Assembly (NCBI GenBank): GCA_029891345.1
Contig: CM057005.1
Location: 64,569,260 to 64,633,259, forward strand
Length of the DNA stretch: 64,000 bases
Direction: 5' to 3'
Origin: Dryococelus australis
Taxonomy: Eukaryota > Arthropoda > Insecta > Phasmatodea > Phasmatidae
Numbering within the stretch: position 1 is the first letter of the stretch; each line of letters opens with the position of its first letter. The notes beneath the pieces are model-generated. The model was given only the letters and a program-made list of their open reading frames with translations. It did not search any database and was not told the origin of the DNA. Positions 57,320 to 64,000 of the stretch are shown in pieces. The position numbers were made by a program, and so were the translations under genes.

Positions 57320-58330
57320 ACCGTTAAAAGATCAATGTTACTATTGTGGAAATACTTTTAATACAAGTCCTAGTGCATGTCGACATGAAAGTTGTCAGTT
57401 CAGCTCGTCATAATACACAACGTTCCGCTGTGATACCTACGACGCAGTGTTAATACTGCAGTGATAAGCTATAACAAGAAGTACAAAGACACCGTTTTTT
57501 ATTCACCGGGAAACGAGTGCAACAAGACTTTCGCTAACCGCACCATTATGATGAATCTAAAGAGTGGCTGTAAGCATTAAGGTATTATTGTGTGGGGAAA
57601 AAAAAAAAACTTTTAGTAACAGGGGTAGTTATCAACATGAAAGTTGTTCAGCCTAGTACTAGCATGCAGTATGAACAAGCGAGTATCAACATGTCGGTTT
57701 GTCAGCAAGCATGGTGGTGGTGGTGGTGGAACGCAGACCGTTACGTCTACAACTACGACCGTGTGTACAGATTGAATCAATGGTCGAAGTCATACCATCT
57801 GTAACAGCATCTCTGAAGAAATGCTACAAGCTTATGGTACCACTGTAAATATGTACTCTACTACAATACGAAGATGGAAGCAATGGTCGAAGACGTGTTA
57901 CAGCGTCGGCAATGAAAAAATCTTCCCACACGAACAGTGACGTACTCATCTCCATACTGATGGACGGTGTCATCTTCGTCGCCGGACTGGAACAGAAGCG
58001 ATGGCTGAATGTCCTTTGCAGCACAGGTGTATGACTGCCCCTCATTACGTTTACTACATCTGCCTCTAAATACATTGGAGGTGACACACTTCAAAGGTCA
58101 CAAGTTGCGGTAAAAAAAAAACTTGTATACGACGCACACTACCAAGGTCACGATACGAAGATGGAACCAATGGTCGAAGACTCTATAAAAGCATCGCCAA
58201 GGGTCTCTGAACAGTCGTTGCAAGCATTACAATGCGTGGAAATAATTTTAATAAATGTCATACATACCGACATGAAAGTTGCCATTGCATGTTAACCTCT
58301 CCAGGAAGCGAGTGCAGAAAGACACCAGCT
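57320..58330 (+). pseudogene. Zinc-finger module cluster, decayed and internally duplicated
   Basis: On the plus strand finger-like units appear: QCYYCGNTFNTSPSACRHES (about 57327-57390, C2HC style), CNKTFANRTIMMNLKSGCKH (about 57513-57575), and a shortened repeat of the first, GNNFNKCHTYRHESCHC (about 58232-58285). Between them an acidic linker module recurs with the DNA phrase ATGGAAGCAATGGTCGAAGA (about 57775, 57870 and 58158). Frames change often and stops occur. Together this looks like a tandem array of linker-plus-finger modules from one protein, now dead. Confidence 0.6.
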
Positions 58331-58859
58331 AATGCATACCAGTAGGTACATTTCTTAGGCGGTAGGAATAAAAAAACATTGTTGATGTCTATATATACTC
58401 ATTAATAAACTTAACCAAATCACACACATACATATATATCATTCAATAAAGCCTCCAGTTCTGGGTTCTTCAATAATTAAATTTATCTCTCCAATGACAG
58501 ACAGATATCCACCTACCTGCAATGAAACCAAAACCAATTTTCTATCAATTAGGTCATTGGGGTCTTCAGAGTAGCAAGACATCACGCCACTCTTCGCAGA
58601 AGGTTCAAGATACATAGCTGCCTATGTTCTTCTGCATCTTCCATGTTGGGTAGTTTGCGAGGTAACTCTGGGCAGGAGTATTAGGTTCGAATCCATGGTT
58701 CTTTCATTCAAAGTACAAGAAGTTCTCAGCAGCATGCTTTCGCAAATGTCGGTACTTCATCATTATCAGTAGAATATGCATCATCAGCAGCAGACTTGCA
58801 GGGCACAACGTCGCTCTCAACGTCCTGGGTAGCATAGTCGTTTTTGATTTTACACGTTA
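58331..58859. other. Stretch between zinc-finger relics
   Basis: Possibly linker sequence of the same element. A perfect B-box-like GGTTCGAATCC lies at 58682-58692 but without a convincing A box or SINE body. Confidence 0.35.
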
Positions 58860-59390
58860 GCTGTGCAGGGGTGTTTCACAACTTCTGACGATCGGCAGGA
58901 TTCATGCCTGCAACACTCGTAGTTCCTTCTTCACGCCATGCAGGTCCACGTAATGTTACAGGTGCTCTAACTGTCGTTATTTTACATGATGATGTTTGTG
59001 AATCTGCAGGAAGGCTGGCCTTGTCGTGCTGTCTCGTGACAAACAAAGGTGCGTTACCTTTACACATACCAGTGTGTGTCTTTAGATTATCACTTCTATC
59101 AAATGTTGCACCACACATCACATCTAGGGGTCGGTTCTTTTACACATTTGCTTTTCTCACGACGATGAGCATGGCACCATTTGCTGAAAATCTTCCTATA
59201 GCAACAACGCCATTTTCCAGCCATGGAAGAAGGTACATCTGTAGAGGCACACTGTATGGTAGGCTTGGTATTAGCTTGCACAATCTTCATGCGAAACAAA
59301 ACTGAAATTCTTCCCACAGTAGCAGCATGGTTATATATATAATAGTAGTATAATTTGTGATCTATACCTGCTAACTTGCATTTCATCAGC
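58860..59390 (-). pseudogene. Zinc-finger relic, opposite strand
   Basis: On the minus strand two adjacent fingers can be read in different frames. WRCCYRKIFSKWCHAHRREK, ending SKC, lies at about 59150-59225. DVMCGATFDRSDNLKTHTGM, ending CKGN, lies at about 59060-59130; its first Cys appears to be lost. An 80-residue polar stretch follows the second finger. The finger pattern (F-x-R/K-x-DNLK-H) is the same style as in the 61-63 kb copies. Confidence 0.65.
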
Positions 59391-60904
59391 GAGATTTAAG
59401 CATAGTACCAGTCAATGAAGCTAGTCCTTCAACCAGCGGGGACTGCGCTTATTTTGTCAATTGACAAGTTTCAGACCAACACTGTATTCCGTCTTGAGTC
59501 AAGTGAAGGGCGGCAGTATTCTAGAGGTTGTACATGGTCCTGACCCTTTGCATAGTAGTGATGACACACACAAAATTAACGAAGGGACAACCAGTCCAAC
59601 GAAAGGACGCAGTAAATTAAAGCACGCAACTCGTGTCGCTTATTGTACATCGACAAATGTAAGATATTGGTGAACATGCAAACACACAGGCCTACCGTAA
59701 CATTTATTCCACTAATATTTACATGCATTGTTACTTACTGGTTTGTAGGTTTATCTTATTTATTTAACTTTATATGGGTGGGCTTAGTATTTCGTTGGGA
59801 TTGTTACAGACATTCAAATCACAGAAATGTAAGCTCATTACACAACTGTTTTTCTAACACCTAGCACAAAGGTACAACATTGTGATACAGATGTGAATGT
59901 AAATAATTAACTTCGTCATAACATCAGTTTATGGTTAAAATGTATAAATTTTGCACATATTTGAAATCAACACACACACCTGGCCTGCGTAAAGAATACA
60001 ACGCAGCCATTGCGCCCTTTCATACGCAGCGATCACAACACATTTCACTCTGCTGTGGAAAGATATATGTATCACAACATTGTAATTTGCCTAGGATGTT
60101 TAAAAAGCACGAGTACGAACTTGACGCTTCGCTAAGAAACACGCCGTATCATTGACATGTCGCCACATCACTGTCAGTCAAAAGGCCATGTAAAAACTGG
60201 ATATAATTGCCCGCCATATTGGGACAAGCATGTGGAAGGTGGGTGGAGTTCTATATTCTCCCTTCCACACCATTTCTGCGAACCTGCTGTGTTTGTAAAC
60301 GTCGCGCGGTCGCATCTAAATAACATCGGCATTTAAACAATAAAATCTGTTTTCAGTTGTAAATTCCAAATACGAAAATCATATTTTGCTGTAATAAGTA
60401 CGAAATATGCTACGATTTTTAATATGTATAATTTCCTGTTTACTAGCGATGGAAAATTTCCCAAAAGAGGGTGGCAGAGAGGGAGGGGGAGAGAGAGGGG
60501 CGATAAGCTTCGCCCAGCCAACAGTTTCGCAGTTCAAAAAAATAAACACCACGTAATTACGGTCTATGTACGTTTTTTGCACTGTTATTTTTAACCGTAA
60601 CAATGGAACATGTTTCTATCGGGGATACCTAAATATTGAAATATTTCAATAGCAATATGTAATTTACAAATATCATACCAAAAAAACTATATTGAAACAA
60701 TATTTGGACTGAGAACTATTTCTTAGTAGCTGTTGCCAATACACCGCTGCTCTCGCTGTTTTTAATTCGTATATAATACGAAATAAACATTACAAGTTAT
60801 AGCAGATATTAAGAAAGTTTCATTTATTCAAAAATACAGTACTTTAGAGTTAATCACAGTGTTATGTATTTGTAGAATACGGGTGATTGAACAAACCAAG
60901 TTGA
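59391..60904. other. AT-rich stretch, nothing recognised
   Basis: No supported feature. Confidence 0.4.
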
Positions 60905-60970
60905 CACATTACGCATAGGGTAATTTTTCAAATGTTCGATTCCAAAAGGCTGAAGAAAGCATGAATGGAC
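60905..60970. mobile_element. Family C MITE fragment
   Basis: On the minus strand GTCCATTCATGCTTTCTTCA starts a family C end (followed by TTTGAAAAATTACCC). It stops after about 65 bases. It directly abuts the left arm of the zinc-finger inverted duplication. Confidence 0.75.
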
Positions 60971-60974
60971 TATA

Positions 60975-62210
60975 TGTCGTATTGCTGTATGTACCTAATA
61001 ACAAATTGGTCTGAGTGAATTCGTTTTCAACAGTAGCCTATCTATCCTTTGTAATGTCCAACCGGAACCCTTTCCCATGTACTCTTCTACCTCCTGACAA
61101 ATCGTCTGTACAGTAGCTTCAACACTGTCTTCGATGTCGTGTGTGTGATACAGAGGAACATTCGATATCTTGAAGGCTCTCGCACTAAATTCATCATCAT
61201 GCATTTCTGATTTGGCATATTGACATTCCAACAATATATTATATTTTAACACAACTTCTATTTCCATCTCATCTGTAAGTTAATCTGTACTATTTTGCTT
61301 TATAATCTTAAGGCATGTACAAATATCTTTTGCCATACCTGTTGCATCATATGTTTTCATAAGACCACAGAAAGTGGATTCTTTCAGTATGAACCCATTC
61401 TCATTTTTCTCGTTTGCAGTATGTAAAAGGGGGGGGGGGGTAGGAGGCATTTCATATGTACCATTTTTCGTATGGTGTTCACACACCTCATGGTATAGTT
61501 TTACCTGGTAGTCTTCTATTTTGCACGACACTTCAACTGGAACCCTTCCTGTTGGTTGATAAAATAGGAACTCAAATCCGCACTTATAACAGCTGTATTC
61601 TCTAAGTCGCCAGCTCAACTTCATCGAACATTGTCCAATTTTTTTTTTTTTCAAATGGATGGGCACTGTAACTTTTACTAAAGGTTTTGCCACAGTAGAA
61701 ATAGAAATATCTAAATGCATTCGGAGACTTGTACATGTTCAGGATTTGTGTTGCCCACTGTGACAATGTGCTAGTACCCAATATAGCAGGTGCAGTCCAC
61801 ACTCTTGATGACTGTGGAGAATTGTTTGCATTGTTCGGGTCTGACGTTGTCGATGGCGAGAGTGCGATAGTATCCAATGCAGACCTACATCGCTTGGCAG
61901 GCATGGGAGAGAGTCCATCACATGTGCAAGATGTATTTTTAAGTTATCATGTTGTCCAAATTGAGACTTGCAATGTTCGCATGTAAAGGTAGCCTGCTTC
62001 ATGTTAATAGATCAACCAGTCTCATGTCGATTAACATGACAGCTGTTGGAAAACTACTTCTTGCGGAACCGACACAAATGGCTTTCTGAAGTATGTTCCA
62101 TCTTCGATGTTCACTCTTCGAAGAACGTAATGCTGATGATTCCATCAATCCCACACGTTCTATGTGTGTACATATTTTCATATTTCATCAGTGTGATTTA
62201 ATCATTACAT
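60975..62210 (-). pseudogene. Zinc-finger / DNA-polymerase-B-associated protein relic, left arm of inverted duplication
   Basis: Read on the minus strand from 62210: a finger with a stop inside it (HLCRFRKK, stop, FSNSCHVNRHETG); then CEHCKSQFGQHDNLKIHL with a 1-base deletion just before the final Cys; then FYCGKTFSKS and a Cys-rich unit CYKCGFEFLFYQPTGRVP. A post-finger domain follows, with FCGLMKTYDATGMAKDI, KYNILLECQY, DIEDSVEATVQ and MGKGSGWTLQRIDRLLLK, ending NSLRP. In arthropod Polinton/Maverick- and adintovirus-like elements, finger-rich proteins lead into this kind of domain ahead of a protein-primed type B DNA polymerase. No polymerase motifs follow here. The relic has several frame breaks and is cut by a MITE fragment. 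The apparent 60-codon frame at 61999-62181 is a shadow of the first finger. Confidence 0.65.
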
Positions 62211-62749
62211 ATATCTGGTTTACTACACCAGCACACTGGTATATCTCTCATGCCGTCGTTCATTGATATTTCTACTAAAGATTTTACCACAATAGCGACA
62301 ATGTTTCTTCCCCGAAGGGTTGTTCAAGTCAGAAGGTGGTGAACCACTACTCGATATGGCAGGCACAATGTTCGTTACAGGTTTGTTGCTTAACACGTAC
62401 AAGGACTCTGCACTTTTTCATATGTATGTTTAAACTATCTGTACAAGTGAAGACACATCGACACTTATCACATTGATATCCTGAGCTATATGGACTCAAC
62501 TTGCATTTAAGCCTCTCTGCCTCTTCACAGTGTAGACATGTGCAAATGTCCTGTTACAGTAGTTGCATGCATGTCTAGGAGCTGATCCAGCCATTGTTTT
62601 CATGGTTGGGCATAATGGCTTTAATGTTGTCGGTTTGTTCACTGGTATACCCTCAAGTATATGTTTTAATCTCAGCGACAATCGACTGACACATACAGGA
62701 AGAAGTTCTTTGCATGTTGCAATATGTCTTTTGAAGCTATCACATCGTC
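62211..62749 (-). pseudogene. Zinc fingers in the spacer between the arms
   Basis: The minus strand carries further fingers upstream of the left-arm protein: RRCDSFKRHIATCKELLP (about 62690-62745), CNYCNRTFAHVYTVKRQR (about 62510-62570), CDKCRCVFTCTDSLNIHMKK with C after it (about 62405-62475), and HCRYCGKIFSRNINERRH (about 62260-62315). Linkers contain short acidic or Ser/Pro-rich stretches. With the left arm this gives about eight fingers in one direction, broken by stops and frame changes. Confidence 0.65.
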
Positions 62750-63930
62750 GAAAACGTAATGCTTAAATCCATCTGACTAAATATGAAAATATGTACATAT
62801 ATAGAACATGTGGAATTGATGGAATCGTCAGTGTGTTGTTCTTCGAAGAGTGAACATCGAAGATGGAACATACTTCAGAAAGCCATTTGTGCCGGTTCCG
62901 CAAGAAGTAGTTTTCCAACAGCTGTCATGTTAATCGACATGAGACTGGTTGATCTATTAACATGAAGCAGGCTACCTTTACATGTGAACATTGCAAGTCT
63001 CAATTTGGACAACATGATAACTTAAAAATACATCTTGCAACATGTGATGGACTCTCTCCCATGCCTGTCAAACGATGCAGGTCTGCATTGTATACTAGCT
63101 CACTTCCGACATCGACATCATCAGACCCGAACAATACAAACTATTCTCCACAGCGCACCGATCGTGGACATGTACAATTCTCCGAATTCACTAAGGTATT
63201 TATGTTGCTAATGTGGCAAGACCTTTAGTAAAAGTTAGTGTCCATCCATATGAAAAAAATTGGATACTGCTTGATAAAGTGGAGCTGGCGACTTAGAGGA
63301 TACAGCTGTTATAAGTGCGGACTTGAGTTCATATGTTATCAACCAACAGGAAGTGTTCCAGCTGAAGTGGCATGCGAAATAGAAGACTACCAGGTAAAGT
63401 TATACCATGAGGTGTGTGAGAAGCATATGAAAAGTTGTACACATGAAAAGTCTCCTCCTGCCCCCTTACATAATGCTTTCCATTGTCTTATGAAAACATA
63501 GGTTGCAACATGTATGGCAAAATATATTTGTATACATCTTAATCTATAATATTCTGCTTCATATGCTTAACTTACAAATGAAATGGGGTGTTGAAATATA
63601 ATATATGGTTGGAAGGTCAATATATCAAACCAGAGTGAATGACGATGAATTTAGTGCGAGAGCCGTCAAGGCATCGAATGTTCCTCTGCATTACACACAC
63701 GGCATCGAAGACTGTGTTGAAGCTAGTATACAGAAAATCTGTCCGAAGGTAGAAGAATACATGGAAAAGGGTTCCGGTTTGACATTACAAAGGATAGAGC
63801 GGCTACCGTTGAGAATGTATTCACTTAGACCAGTTTATTATTATGTTCATACTCCTATACAACATAGCACCGTCTTCGACTGGCAGAATGGAGGTATAAA
63901 TTACTACATCAGAACATCACACATTGTGTG
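62750..63930 (+). pseudogene. Right arm of the inverted duplication
   Basis: Near-copy of the left arm on the opposite strand, and in places better preserved: CEHCKSQFGQHDNLKIHLAT with C following (finger intact), CYKCGLEFICYQPTGSVP, and NDDEFSARAVKASNVPL, IEDCVEASIQ, MEKGSGLTLQRIERLPL ending YSLRPVYYY. The third finger is scrambled (GKTFSKS with stops around it). It carries the same stop codon in the first finger as the left arm. Similarity to the left arm fades after about 63860, before any polymerase motif. Confidence 0.65.
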
Positions 63931-64000
63931 TGCGAGAGCGTGCGCGTGTGTGTCATCCCTACTACGCGAGGGGTCAGGACCATGTACGAACTCTAGAATA

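Noticed and set aside
58682..58692. Isolated B box GGTTCGAATCC
   Set aside because: No matching A box at proper distance and no SINE body; 11 bases can occur by chance or mark an unreadable relic.
62783..62965. 60-codon frame (and its mirror at 61999-62181) conserved in both arms
   Set aside because: It overlaps, in another frame, the zinc finger HLCRFRKK...SCHVNRHETG. Its conservation follows from the duplication and is no evidence of its own coding role.

Overview
The window reads as nuclear DNA of an arthropod, most likely an insect with a large, repeat-rich genome. It is AT-rich, has almost no long open reading frames, and is packed with decayed transposons, tRNA-derived SINEs and inverted-repeat (MITE-like) elements. 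One host gene piece is clear: the last coding exon of an allatostatin-C-type neuropeptide precursor (49695-49862, minus strand), whose mature peptide [19 protein letters not shown] is the form known as allatostatin CCC. The order of insect is not settled by the sequence.

Layout. 0-10 kb: a truncated MITE, AT-rich repeats with GCCATCTTG/TGACCTT motifs, a possible zinc-finger relic near 2 kb, purine-rich quasi-repeats, a hairpin, a solo LTR with a 4-bp target duplication (6810-7698) and a 717-bp inverted-repeat element built on TTTGTA/TACAAA motifs. 10-26 kb: a 5S rRNA-like scrap, a transposon with long inverted repeats and a broken transposase (13106-13860), SINEs, several members of three MITE families (A, B, C) and a degenerate satellite of about 136-bp period (24165-24800). 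26-37 kb: a hAT-type MITE carrying an 18-bp tandem array, a Penelope-like reverse-transcriptase relic, more MITEs and SINEs, and a Tc1/mariner-superfamily element with a DUF4817-type transposase nested in other repeats. 37-49 kb: MITEs, a CCGTAAA-motif element, SINEs, and a Tc1 (DD34E) transposon sitting inside a family A MITE. 49-55 kb: the neuropeptide exon, a 20-bp tandem repeat just upstream of its acceptor, then more MITEs and another Tc1-like relic.

57-64 kb is the most unusual part. Both strands carry remnants of a C2H2-type zinc-finger protein. A large inverted duplication (arms about 60980-62210 and 62750-63860, spacer about 540 bp) encodes zinc fingers followed by a domain that resembles the region N-terminal to the protein-primed type B DNA polymerase in Polinton/Maverick- or adintovirus-like elements of arthropods. 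All copies are broken by stops and frameshifts. This looks like an old, internally rearranged relic of a large DNA element, not a working system.

No bacterial-type operon, CRISPR array, or intact transposase was found. Apart from the neuropeptide exon, nothing here looks like a functional protein-coding gene. All family assignments are from reading the sequence by eye, and no database search was run.
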